DNA of 31,642 nt. It comes from Saccoglossus kowalevskii. Its lineage: Eukaryota > Hemichordata > Enteropneusta > Harrimaniidae. Where the stretch lies: positions 256,023 to 287,664 of the forward strand of contig NW_003149269.1 of assembly GCF_000003605.2 (NCBI RefSeq), in the 5' to 3' direction. The position numbers and the translations under genes are program-made. The notes under the pieces are model-generated. The model ran no database searches and was not told where the DNA came from. It saw nothing but the letters and a program-made list of their open reading frames with translations. Shown piece by piece: positions 11,142 through 23,350 of the stretch (position 1 is its first letter; each line of letters begins with the position of its first letter).

Positions 11142-14100
11142 TTTAAACCTGTACTCTGCGGTGCCGGTATTTATTGAACGGAGCACAATGTCATCGATTT
11201 ATGTCGAGCGCGTGAAATGACGCGAGTGTGTGCAGTCGCTCGCCGACATTGTCTAACATCACAAAACATAAACTCATTCCACTTACAATTGCATATATTC
11301 AATTATTTCGCACTGTGATTATTATGACGCCGATATTAATGAGAACAAATGACGATGTTTAATTTGCCATTATCCACCGTATTATGGCGTGTGTTCAGTA
11401 GAAGTCGAGTCAAGTAGCCGTTTTATACCATTACTGACTTGTACTGGGTCACGTGACTTGTTCATCTCTTGACCGTCTCACGTCGGTACAGTGCGATATC
11501 TGGGCAGAACCTCGACTCATTGGTGACGTCACACCGGGTGGAGAAAGTGCATTCTTAGACCTCGGCGTTTAAACGATTTCTGTTCGGTGTTTGACAGATT
11601 TCGCTTCGTTTCTTTGAAAATATGTTATATATGTAAGTGACTGACTGATTCTTTAAAGAAACGTTGACTTTTTTCATCCTCTGAAAAGCAGGTTGTCGAC
11701 TTTTGATAAATTCCATTGAACGCACTGCACTGGGAGTAGCGTTAATCCCTTTCTGTTTTGTTTACGTGGTCTTTATTATAAGTTAAAATAGAACGATAAT
11801 CTTTGATTGGTGTATGTTTTTACAACGACTTTATTCGTACGCATTTTTTTTTTTAAAAAAAGGTAACGCAATCTTACCGTCGGGGTGTTTTCTCAATTAA
11901 ATTGTTTTACTGTGACTGCATTTTCTTTTATCCGTCAAATGTTGTACTTTTTGTTAATTTATAAATGTGATACGGTGTTCGCCTTTGTCCGTTCTGAAAG
12001 GAATTCCGTGCGTGTTTGCTTAAACGCTTATGGGCTGCCTATATGAGCCTGTACCGGACTCTGAGAAAAACAAACCCAAAATGGCCGCTGAAGTCAAACA
12101 ATGAATATCCTTGTCGGTTTGTGTGTGAGCTAGGGAGTCAGGCTGAAGTGCCCTTTTTTCAGTGGCCGTGTTAAAAGCCTAGGCGAAGTGGTTTGCGTTC
12201 AATCGGAAAACAAGCTATAAAACGACTGTAAAATGGCTCTGTTTGAAAACACGCAGAAAAGAATAATAGTCGCAACCGAACGGAGTACACGAAACCACTT
12301 GTAGTCTGTTATAAACCACTACTTTTGAAATTATTTCAAACTGACCTAACCGAAACAACTAAAAAGTAACTCATGGCGCTTCCGTATATTAGCCATATCC
12401 GGGCCTAAATTTTTAAACGAGATAATTTTTCCCGCCAAAAGAATACTGCTATATTTTGTATTTTTTTTACGCGTTTGTCAATGATGTCATCGTTAACTGT
12501 GTACCGCGTAGGCATGATTTACTATTGCATATATGTCTTGTTCAAAATTTGAAAGAAAACAAATATTGAAAAATAACATTGACCTTTGTTTTCAAAAGGC
12601 CTAATACATGTTACAAATCCAACTTCGAGCACGAGATTTCAGAACGAAAGTTACCAGACGTATTTACGCTCCAATCTACAATACCCGCTAACTAAGCAAG
12701 CACTAATGTTTTATTTTTTTCACGGAACTGTTTTTACTGTCGGTTAGCTGTGTTTTGGGTAAACTAACCAAAGTGTTGTTGTATATTATTTTGACACACA
12801 CCACAACAATAAGCTGGTGTTGAGGTGTCCCAATTTGTTTTCGTGACAGAGCCTTTCACTTGTCTCCTCCCGTGTATGTACCCTGCGTATAACATTACCG
12901 CTATTACAATGAGGCGCCTACTTCAGGGCTTACCAAGGTGAACTAACTCATAATTACCGGAAACCAGAGCTCCTAGTCAACCTGATTCCCATAGTAGAAC
13001 TCTTAAGAACACTTCTCAGTCACTGCAATCTCTGCTCTCTTATTAAACGATAGCCTAGAATCCATGCAGCGTTCCATGCACTCGCCCTGAGCAACTCCGC
13101 CAGCGCCTAGCTGCAATACTAGTAATATCACTTGTATTCCACACGCAACTGAATCTCCGCTCGTTACGCTATTCAAAATAGATTTGATTGGTCGAATAAA
13201 TAGGTCTAACTCTGACGTCATCGTGAGTGTTGCGTTCAGATGTGTAGCTAGACCATGGTGGTCATCGGACACGAGCGACACCCCAGTGAGGAATCCAGCA
13301 AAAAAAGTTGTCGCAGATTTTGATTACAAACTTTAAAACTTTAAACAGTGTTATTTTCATTCACGCACTAGCATGTCAAAGATTATTCTGTTATCAGCAG
13401 CACGTGCTACGCTAATAACATCAGTGCATTTGTGAATCTTTGCGAACTTATCATAAGATTATGACGTGGTAGATCGTCGAAAAAACGCGAGACGTGTCAG
13501 CTACTCGTAATACCGTGAAACGTTGAACCTCAGTGGTGACGCTAAAGAATCGGTTGCCTGTCGCGTGACGTGAGGCGGGTCCCGATAACAGAAAGCCGTG
13601 GAAACTATCGAAACTGATTTTAATGTCACCTCCATAACAATGGAACAACTATTCTTACTTCCAGAAGGAAATAACGGATTATTTATTGATGAGCAAATTT
13701 AAAGTAACGCTGTGGCCCGGTTAGACGCGCTCATCTCGTTCACATCGTGACCACGATATTTACCAAAATTTCAAATACCTCAAATTTGAAGTACACATTG
13801 AATACAACCCCTAAATCAATGTCACTGTGCTTGTTTAAAGTGGCATTAGTTTTCATAAAGAAGCACCGCGAAAACAAATAACCACTTGCTGAAGATGCAA
13901 AGGTGCAAAGCTCAATGACGGAAGCCCGTATGGCCGAGGTGAAGGCGAAACATCTCAACTCTGTAAATTTCAAGCGCCGTCGCAGCGCGCGTGTTCAAAT
14001 TTCGTGTAAAAATGCAATGCATTATGGGTCGGCGCGGGCCCGAATACCTAGGATTCTGTTTTTTTTTAAACTAAGTACGGTAAGCCAGCAAATCATATTT

Positions 14101-14730
14101 ATTTCAAAAATCTCGAAAATCAAAACAAACGAGAATTATGAAGTAGCAGATTCGTTATATTTGATGTGAAGCAATTGATATTTCTTGACAAAACAAGCAT
14201 AACGTAGACGACCGTCCATTAACACAGTGCCGTTTGTCATCGGTTCCGTATGAGTTGTGTCGGTGTGTGATCGAAATAACAAACGATAACATGTTCGATA
14301 TTCTGGAACACGACTGTAGAAAAAACAAAATAACACAGACGATATATTTTGTTAATGAAAATAATTTGTTGTATATTTCCAGACGATATTGCGTCGTCAT
14401 TCCAAACGAGCGACGCTGGCGCGTGTCTTACATGATATTAGATATGTCACGTTGCTGTATGCAAATCGGCCATTTTGGAAAATTCATTCCCGTCCTCTTT
14501 CGCGAGCACGAATCCCCAGAGCAAGTCAAGTTGCGATCAGTGACATCTCGTGCATGCCACTCTCTTTAGGAAACGTAGGAGGTTATGAATGTGAATGTGA
14601 ACCGGGACTCCCTAGCAACACTACATCATGATTCATACCATAACTCACGAGATCTCGCGATATTTCGGTCTATAATACGAAAGTCGAGGGAGAATCATAA
14701 TATGCTGGGAAAACATTTATACGCTGTAGG
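11142..14730. other. Intron 1 segment with palindromic motifs, no gene
   Basis: It holds a perfect GTCACGTGAC at 11448-11457 and TGACGTCA palindromes at 11524-11531 and 13213-13220. Small open frames between 13000 and 14630 show no recognisable protein. Confidence 0.5.
11448..11457. promoter_or_regulatory. Palindromic E-box GTCACGTGAC
   Basis: Perfect match to the extended CACGTG site bound by USF and MiT/TFE-type bHLH-zip proteins in animals. A second perfect copy is at 28161-28170. Function here is untested. Confidence 0.35.
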
Positions 14731-15000
14731 CCTTAAAGTTCTCACATCCTGGCACTTGCGTGACCCATAAAGATCACACATCCCGGTACTTGCCGGAGTG
14801 ATTCATTATCAACAGTAGTTTTGATTTCTGAAATAATACAACAAAATGTCAAAAAAAGTTTAAAACAAAAAAAACTGTTGAATTTAACAGAAATAGGTGC
14901 ATAAAGTTAGAAGGATTAAATTAGAAATGTGCTAGAACAATACCCAGTGCCATGTGTGACCTATAGGGTCATGAGTAAGGCGTAACATCGGGTCCTTTGG
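14731..15000. mobile_element. MITE-like inverted-repeat element A2 (diverged)
   Basis: The left side has two units with CACATCCTGGCACTT (14742-14756) and CACACATCCCGGTACTT (14775-14791). The right side has the inverted forms CCCAGTGCCATGTGTGACC (14943-14961) and AACATCGGGTCCTTT. The architecture matches element A1 near position 900, but the loop is longer (about 150 bp) and the arms are more decayed, suggesting an older insertion. Confidence 0.6.
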
Positions 15001-17469
15001 TGGCATTCCATGAATTTTGAAATTACACATCAAGAGACAAGGAATATGTAATATATAATAACAGCGATGCCAACAACGCCGACCTCAGGTTGCTATGCTC
15101 TCACATAAAGTCGTCGACGATGACGAGTGTTCATAAAAAAACATTGATATCTATATTTTTGATAAGATGAGAAGTTGTTTGTTTGTTTGTTTTAACTTTC
15201 ATGCCTCGTGTATATCGTCCCGTTTCAAAGACCCCGCCGCACCTTCGTATCGCCCAGACACCGGACGATGAGGATGATGCTTGTCAACGCATCGAACGAG
15301 TGTTCTTTCTTATCGGCGATACGATCCGACCTATAATGTTGAACCCCATGTACCGGTATGTTGATTATCTCTCGCATAGCGTGGGAACCTGGAGACGGTA
15401 CAGCCATCTCACCTGGCATACATGTGGTCAGTCGGTAGGTTATCATTTAATGCGTACACCTTTGCGGCGAATAGATCGGCACTGATCGAGCCCAGAGTCA
15501 AAACACTCACAACGTTCAATGGGAAGAAGAAAAAAAAACGACACGCGTCGATAGAATGATAATATTCGTGCTGTCATTAACATATTTGCTAATAAATGGC
15601 TAAATAAAGAAGAAAAAAACATGTTGTTTTTTAGTCCGATTACATCGTTATCACTGATTCGGCGCCGACTACCGCAGACGATAAAATGAATAGATATTTT
15701 GCGAGGCCATGTCGTCTAGAAAAAAAACGAAGAACGTCGGCCTTATTTCAGTACCCTAACTAGAACAGCAAATTATGTATTTTAAGGACGGTGTTGCCTT
15801 TATTTATTTAGTGGCTATTTTTTTTTTCTTGGGGTTCACAAATAGAATGGACAATCTGTCAAAATGGCGTCCTTGACGTCACACGATCTGTGTGGGTCTG
15901 CACTGTCTGAAAATGAAGACATTCGTGGCCAGATGTCCTAGATGTGATCAATTGTATCACTAAATCAGTCAACACGGAACTTGAACCCGCTCAATAGTTA
16001 TTATATTTACCAATAGTCTGTGATTTATAGATTGGTCTAGAATCTTCATTTGTTGCACATTTTAATTTTTTTAATGCATTTTTTCGTAATTTCTTTGTCA
16101 GTTGTACACATAATTTCACATTGACTCGATGACTTGATCCATATTTTCTCCAAAATATAGAACAAATTATGCAAATTAGTTAAAATTGTCTTTATTATCA
16201 ATGAAATACTCGGAGCTTAAAAGACGGAGTACATTTATTTGATGTGATCTTCTCACAGTTTTTTTTCGCCAACTATTGAATATACGGTCAGTTTCCATTC
16301 ATTACAAGCTAGGAACGAGGCTGAATTAGATGGACGTTTTCATGACGTACACGGACAACCATACCACGTGACCCCTCAAATCGGCAATTATACATGCGTA
16401 GAAAAGTTCTGGGAAGCTAAAGTTAGATGGTGTGCTCCGTCTTGAACGGTGGAGAAGACGTCGGTATCACGTCGTGCGATTTAGGAATTGGCCTTCGTCC
16501 AACATTTCTATAATTTATAGATTTTTATGAAAATATCGTAAATATGACTGGTGACAATTTACGATGCAGATGGCAGGTAACCAGGCACTGAGAGGTACGG
16601 AGTCGGAATTATCATTCCACCGCACCTGCACTGAACTCATATTTGGTTGTTTTTCCAAAGTCGTCTGCAACTTTTATAACTTGATTGTGGGGCTGGTTGC
16701 TAGCACGGCAAAGACGGTAAAGACAGCGTTGCTAGGAATCCCCATATCGTCATCTCTTATTAAAACTAATTAACTATGGAGTCACGTGGTTCCTAACGGT
16801 GCGATTGTCTCTCATGTTGGATTAGATCGATAGATTTTTTGTCGCCGCACGTCTCTCCAAATTTGGCGCGTTGTGAACTATTTTTCTCTTTTAGTTCAGA
16901 ACATTTACGACTGATGTACTATCGCGACCACAAACCCATTCTCTTGAATTTTATCAATATTCATGAACTTTAATTTCAACCGACATGCCAGTTAATGAGC
17001 ATTGTGCGCAATTGCGTCATTTGAAAACGTTTCAGTGTTATTCCAAACGGCTAATAACAAGATCTTGTTTCGTATGGATATTTATAAAAAATCAAATGAG
17101 GTTTGTGGTCAAAATAATACGACATAAATACTAGTTATTGGTAGAAACATTATATATGCATTCGTGTTATAGCTCCCAGCTGAGGAAATAAGTCAGAACA
17201 AACAAACAGTGACGACGTTCCAAAATGTCTCCGTAATAACTTCATATGCAATACTTGTGAAACTCCCTTCAGTTTATGTCAGATCTCGATATCTTTAAAT
17301 GCATGTTTACACAACGGGAGGGACATCTTGATATAAGACTAATCTCATTGCAAATGTACTCACTGGATTAACATTATAAAAAGAAAACACATGTCAGATT
17401 ACTCCTATAAACAATCGTGTTTCATGATTGTATTGTACAATCACAGGGATTGACAACCCCTTAATGGGG
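15001..17469. other. Intron 1 segment, no gene seen
   Basis: A short (GTTT)n run lies at 15177-15192 and a TGACGTCA palindrome at 15874-15881. Open frames such as 15183-15485 have no recognisable features. Confidence 0.5.
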
Positions 17470-17650
17470 AAATGGCCGCCGAGATCTCGTTAAGAGCAAG
17501 AGAGCCGCGTGACTTGTTTCTGTCCCCAAATTAGCGTCCACTGTTACGCTGACCTATGCAACTATGGTGTTTGGAAAAGTGCACGCGATTTTGAGGTCAA
17601 AACAAGTCGCGTGACTGTCTCGCTCTTAACGAGATCTCGGCGGTCATTTT
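17470..17650. mobile_element. Inverted-repeat element D (MITE-like, about 180 bp)
   Basis: The left arm 17470-17519 and right arm 17600-17650 are reverse complements over about 50 bp with few mismatches. Shared blocks are GCCGAGATCTCGTTAAGAGC and its complement, and CGCGTGACTTGTTT and its complement. The spacer is 80 bp and weak pairing continues inward. The arms contain the GAGATCTC palindrome. There is no coding capacity. It could be a MITE or a structured cis-element. Confidence 0.75.
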
Positions 17651-19415
17651 GTGAATAAATAATAGAATAAAACCAAGTATCGCGCGACGCACACAACGCG
17701 TGTGAAAAAAATTGTTTGTTTGTTGACACGGAATTTAAACGCGCGCGTCATGAAAATCTGTACTCTATAAGGCCCACAATTCAAATACCTCCACCCTCAC
17801 CTCATCTCATCTCCGACTCTTCAAACAACGACCAAACTGTTTTGAAACGGCTGTCTTTCATCAGAAGTCTATATGTTACACGAATTTCCCTCGCACCAAA
17901 TTCTCCATCGTTCAGTACAATAGTCTGAACGACACACGTCCACTTGATGACGACACCATCGTATTGTCACCATGACAACACGTGCCCGACTGCATAATTG
18001 ACGTTTTAAAAAGTCGCCTCCTCAATCTACATGTCGTCAACACTCACTCGTTTGTTTTCACAACTTTTCAACAAATTCCTTTGTACACCTTTAAGAAGTT
18101 AGAATAACAAACTGTTCTGACATACCCAGTTTTGAGAGGATCGTATCAAGACGTGTGTGGTTAATACGGTTAGTACTTAATTGACCGTTATATCAGCAGT
18201 TTAATAATTTGGTGACTACCTTGAACTTTCAGTAATGGTACTGTCAACTTCTCAAGTTGTGGACAAATCTTATCAATGGATTTTATGAACGCATTTCTGA
18301 ATGACTGTATAAAACAAGCTCCCGCGCCATGTTGCCATAGAACCGTCGAAACGGACATCTTTGATAATTAAAACTCTCGTGCTTTTTATGCAATAAACAC
18401 ACAATTTTATCCTCAGTGACGTCACATGGTGGATCAAGGAGAAAGAAAAGTAGTACTTATTAATGTTATTACAATCCCATTTATATAATCGCTGTTTTAT
18501 GTCAGTGGCAAACGGTTAAAATTTGTATCTTGATTTACGCATGCGCACAAGCTACGCTAAGATATTGTGCCAATAATTGAAAATACAAACCATGATGTAT
18601 GCAAAATTATGATTGACAATCTGTAGACAAAAATAGTTTATGAAAAAAATAATTGTGTTTAGCCATTCGAGTTTAACTCATGGATAGTTTTTATAACTGT
18701 TGTCTGATATGTTTACCAATACTTGTGTTGTATATATTCATCATTCTGATTGGTCGAGTAGGGTGCACAGAGTAACACGCGCAGTGATTGGCTGGAAGTC
18801 CCACTTCCGGTATACCGACGCCAGTAGTTGGTAGACCCTACGACTCAGTTCGAAATACAAGCGTTTATACGTCGTTTAGACGTATGTCAGTTGTCGAACG
18901 AGATCTCGCGAGATACTAGAACGTGGTGGTGAAGATTTCACCGCGAATTACTAGTAAATTATAGGTACAGGACAAACTTATTTAATATAAATTGCGTATA
19001 ACACGGCTGAACTTTTTAAAATTGTCTTTTCATCTCACTCGAAAAACCTTATTGCAACGTGAAAACTTCATATTGCACATATTGCATACTGTACATCACA
19101 TGGCGCTTATTTTCGCATTGTCATCTCGTTGATTTGATGGATCTGTTTCTATTTCCTGAGCTCTCCTATTTGCTCAATCTGTAGTAATAAAACATGGTAT
19201 TGGCAATGAGTCGAGAAATCCCTCGCCATAAAATACCCATTAACGGTAGCTCTTCGCATGACCTTTGTATATCGAAAGCTTCTCGTTCTGTGTGACGTAT
19301 TTGTTTTATCATCGTGTGTATTATTGTATGCCAAGTTGGGAAAATGTATTTTTTACCCGAATTTGTGATATATTTTTTAATTTATTCATAATTTTGAGCC
19401 CACGTGCTCAGTTTT
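17651..19415. other. Intron 1 segment, no gene seen
   Basis: It contains a TGACGTCA palindrome at 18417-18424 and a perfect TCTCGCGAGA at 18904-18913. It is otherwise unremarkable AT-rich sequence. Confidence 0.5.
18904..18913. promoter_or_regulatory. TCTCGCGAGA palindrome
   Basis: Perfect ten-base palindrome, embedded in GAGATCTCGCGAGAT exactly as in the two duplicated intronic segments, although the surrounding sequence differs. In vertebrates this motif marks some promoters and is bound by ZBTB33/Kaiso-type factors; its role here is unknown. Confidence 0.35.
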
Positions 19416-19465
19416 NNNNNNNNNNNNNNNNNNNNNNNNNNNNNNNNNNNNNNNNNNNNNNNNNN
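19416..19465. other. Assembly gap of 50 N
   Basis: Exactly fifty Ns, probably a placeholder length. The left flank ends CAGTTTT and the right flank begins CAGTTTT, so the flanks could overlap with no real sequence missing, or a repeat may have collapsed here. Confidence 0.95.
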
Positions 19466-20719
19466 CAGTTTTTAGTCCTGATCCTAATCATTGTAGAAAA
19501 TAATATTGACCAAATTGGTCGAAATATGTCTGAAATAATGTGTAGTTACATAAAAATAACTCAAAACTGACTTCGAATATAGAAAATAATATCGAAATGA
19601 TAAATAAATCCCCATCTAGCATTTTTGCGAGAGGATAATTTGGCTGTGAAAGGGTTAATTTGACTATTTTATAGATTTCAAATAAAAACAAATGACTTTT
19701 TATAGAGTGGTTTCGAAATATTATTCCCCTGGAAACGAGTATCATGAACAGTTTTTTTATTTAACAATACAGCAAAACGCTTTCTGCTTTATTTTAAAAT
19801 ATAAAGACTGTTCCATGATTCGCCATTTTTATTACAGCCTCGTTCACAGCGAAAAGGAAATAGCCGAGTAATTATTCTCTTATTGTTTTCTCCGTCGTAA
19901 ATCTTATGTTGATCATTATAAAAGCGTGTTAAATTTATGACAAGGACATTTGTGAACTTGACCTAGTACGGATAACAATCCGGCCGTTTTTCACACGATA
20001 CCAGCCGAGCGCAAAACATTATGGGCCTGTAAACAGGGGGATATTTATTTTTAAAACAATCCTATGTTGAAAAGTGAGTTTGTGGTTTACTTTTTATTTC
20101 CCTGGATAATTGATGACTATGGCAACAGCAAACAAAAACAACGCCACCGCCACAACATCTTACAATACTATTTGAAAGCAAGCGAAATTGAATCCAGTTG
20201 TATTGTAGCTTGAACAAACAGTTTCTATAAAGTTGCTTTAACACACGCTAGGGGAAGGTCACGTGCCTTTGCCGCGAGACCTATGTTGATTCTGCTCCTC
20301 GTGAAATAATGCGCTCGAAAACAAATTTCAACTTTGATCTTAAACCACCCGGAAATATACAATATACAGCGCGCCGGCTTTCTTTGATTATCGTCTGCTT
20401 TCGACGTAGACAAAATACAGACGTCATTCATTTACAAATCTCGCGAGACAAGAATGATGTACATTTATCAAACCACACAAAGAGTATTGTGTGTTTTCTC
20501 TAATCGCTAACGCGACATCGTGGTTTGCATCTGATGTCCTGCCTCGGTGCCAAATCAAAGTTTATCGTTCACGACACAATTTCATTGTTTTCCGAATAGG
20601 TGGCTGGTGCACTAGTTGTCCTGAAATGTTGGCTCGTATCAGACGTCGGGTTTTAAAAAATACGATCACCAAATTTTTTTTATCATGTATCCATGGCGGT
20701 ATCTATTTTACTTCCATGA
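19466..20719. other. Intron 1 segment, no gene seen
   Basis: AT-rich, with a perfect TCTCGCGAGA at 20439-20448. Open frames of 60-94 codons (for example 20491-20775) are not recognisable. Confidence 0.5.
20439..20448. promoter_or_regulatory. TCTCGCGAGA palindrome
   Basis: Fourth perfect instance of the palindrome in hh intron 1, here flanked by AAA and CAAG rather than the GAGA context of the others. Confidence 0.3.
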
Positions 20720-20840
20720 TATATCTTAGCCTCGTAACATGGATTGGCCACCTGACTGACTTAGACCAATCATGAATCATGGATATTAGCCTCGTTCCAG
20801 AGTATGGCAATCTGACTAATTTGAACTAACCATACTTAAG
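20720..20840 (+). repeat. 60-bp tandem repeat, two diverged copies
   Basis: ATAT-CTTAGCCTCGTAACATGG at about 20721 is followed 60 bp later by ATATTAGCCTCGTTCCAGAG. Both continue into TGG-CAnnCTGACT(A/G)A and an AAC/ACCA(A/T) block. Similarity is moderate. Confidence 0.55.
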
Positions 20841-21865
20841 CTAAACAGAAACTAGCAACTAACTTATTGGAAATATAGATAAATATATATTTTAAAATTT
20901 TGTGTTAATGGCAATATGTAGGGCCTAGCATGTTTTCGACAGCAACCAGTGGACCAGTTAACCATATCCACTGTTTCAGATATTATAGCTGCACGGGTCA
21001 GGGGAGCAGTGAACGGGAGAGATTGGAACACTAAATGAGGAGTTAGAACAAGTTAGAACGTGACCCTGGCGGCTATTTACGTCTAAGGTCAGTTAGAGTT
21101 TACACACTCTCGGACATTTCCTCATCCATGATTTCAATTTTCTATAACACCCCCCTCAAACAAAAAAAATAGCAGGTAGTATCACCCACCACCCCTGGAT
21201 TGACATGTAGTACCACCCAGCCTCGTTCAGACATTATTATATAAACCAAAAGCAAAGCCTTGATAAGTACCTAATCCTCAGCACGCGCGAAGGAATGTAG
21301 CATTTTTGCACAAAATAAATGAATATAGTCACATAAGGTCATTACTATTTGTTCGACAAGTGAAAATCCAAAAACAAATCAGTAGTAGACAGCAATAAAG
21401 GAAAGTAACAACAAAACTGTGTTCTCCTTAACCCAAAATTAACCTTTCGTAAAATAATTCTATCCAAGTTTTTTTTTTCTTCAAAAATTGTGATTAAAAT
21501 CTCTTGCCAGTGGGAAATTTATTTAATCCCAAATTAGCAAAATAAAACAAATGTAGAAAAATACATAAAAAACGAGGAATAAGTTGCGTAGTATTTTTGG
21601 TGTGAAAAAATATGGCGCCCAAAGTGTTAACACAAAAAAAATCACGAGATGAGATTTTGAGAACACCTGCGTACTGAGTCGTTCCTCCTCGTCGTACGTG
21701 TGCGTAAATTACTGACAGAGATTCATGGCAAACTATAAGGGCAGCGAGTCATATTTGCCAAGTGTAGTATTTGTATTAATACACAAGACGTGAACTTTTC
21801 AGTCGTCTCTGTGTCCTCTACGCGCCACGATCTCGACACCTGCCATACTAACGTACACAACCCTT
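20841..21865. other. Intron 1 segment, no gene seen
   Basis: It includes C-rich CACCCACCACCCC and TACCACCCA (21211-21219), the latter one base from the GLI/Ci consensus GACCACCCA. No coding signal is supported. Confidence 0.4.
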
Positions 21866-22385
21866 CGACGCGTTCCACTCAAACCGTCTGCACTTCAAAC
21901 AAGGGAAAAGGGATGGGTCATTTTTTCTATAGGGAGGGCGGACGTTCCACACAAATCGTCTGCACTTCAAACAAGAGAAAAGGGGTGGGACATTATTCCT
22001 TTAGGGAGGGCAGGGGTTCCACTCAAATCGTCTGCACTTCAGACTAAATATAAGGGGTCGGTCATTATTTCTATAGGAAGGGGGGGTCCACTCAAATCGT
22101 CTGCACTTCAGACTAAAGATAAGGGGTGGGTCATTATTTCTATAGGGAGGGGTGTCCACTCAAATCGTCTGCACTTCAGACTAAAGATAGGGGTGGGCCA
22201 TTATTTCTATGGGGAGGGGCGTCCACTCAATTCGTCGGCAATTCAGATTACTAGTATAGATAAGGGGTGGGTCATTATTTCTGCAGGAATAAGAAGTCTA
22301 CACAATTCATTGATACATTCGTCGACACTCTAGACTAGAGATAAGGGGCGTGTCATTATTTCTACGGGCGAGGGTTTCTGGTCAA
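21866..22385 (+). repeat. 67-72-bp minisatellite, about seven copies
   Basis: Units contain TCCACTCAAATCGTCTGC, ACTTCAGACTAAAGATAAGG, GGTGGGTCATTATTTC and TATAGGGAGG. The landmark CACTTC falls at 21891, 21963, 22035, 22104 and 22172, with degenerate forms at 22239 and 22326. Spacing shrinks from 72 to 67 bp before the last, interrupted unit. The central copies are most alike. Confidence 0.9.
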
Positions 22386-22644
22386 TATGCTACTTATGGT
22401 CTTTGACTGCGGTGCACAAAATTCAGTAAAAATATTCCATGTCAAAATCTGTCTAAAATCTGTCAGCAGTATGCAGGTCACTTTTATTTGCTTTTATGTG
22501 AATTTTGAGAACTAATGTCAACTAACATGAATCATGATAATCTTTTAATGAAAACACATTCTGTCATTAAAACTCACCAATCAAATGTTTATACATCTTG
22601 ACGTCAAGTACCTTGTACAAATACACCATTACCGCATTGGCGTG
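22386..22644. other. Spacer between two arrays
   Basis: Unique AT-rich sequence with one TGACGTCA palindrome at 22599-22606 inside CTTGACGTCAAG. Confidence 0.5.
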
Positions 22645-23350
22645 TTTGTAACTACATAGCATGTTTTTTGTAACTACATAGCATGTTCATGTAACTACAT
22701 AGTATCTTTTTGTAACTACATAATATGTTCTCGTAACTACATAGTATGTTTTTGTAACTACATAGCATGTTCATGTAACTACATAGTATCTTTTTGTAAC
22801 TACATAATATGTTCTCGTAACTACATAGTATGTTGATGTAACTGCATAGCATGTTCTTGTAACTACATAGTATGTTCATGTAACTACATAATATGTTCTT
22901 GTAACTACATAGTATGTTTTTTCTAACTACATATTATTTTTAACTACATATTTTTTGTAGCAAAACATTATTTTTGTAACTACATATTATGTTCTTGCAA
23001 CTACATATTATGTTCTCGTAACTACATAGTATGTTTTTGTAACTACATAGCATGTTCATGTAACTACATAGTATCTTTTTGTAACTACATAATATGTTCT
23101 CGTAACTACATAGTATGTTGATGTAACTGCATAGCATGTTCTTGTAACTACATAGTATGTTCATGTAACTACATAATATGTTCTTGTAACTACATAGTAT
23201 GTTTTTTCTAACTACATATTATTTTTAACTACATATTTTTTGTAGCAAAACATTATTTTTGTAACTACATATTATGTTCTTGCAACTACATATTATGTTC
23301 TTGTAACTACATAGTATGTTTATGTAACTACATAGTATTTTCGCTGTAAC
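22645..23350. repeat. 21-bp minisatellite with 285-bp higher-order duplication
   Basis: Roughly thirty units of about 21 bp, each with GTAACTACATA followed by GTATGTT or a variant. The block 22741-23025 is repeated almost exactly at 23026-23310, including an aberrant section with TTTTTGTAGCAAAACATT. Many units contain ATGTAACTACAT, with 5-bp inverted arms. Minus-strand frames encoding repeated CSYKN-like peptides follow the repeat period and are not credible genes. Confidence 0.95.

Noticed and set aside
22652-23164. Minus-strand frames encoding repeated CSYKN/CSYEN peptides
   Set aside because: The 7-residue period is the 21-bp minisatellite read in frame, with no start context or flanking domains.
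22645-23350. CRISPR array
   Set aside because: Units are contiguous tandem repeats with no unique spacers, in an animal genome.
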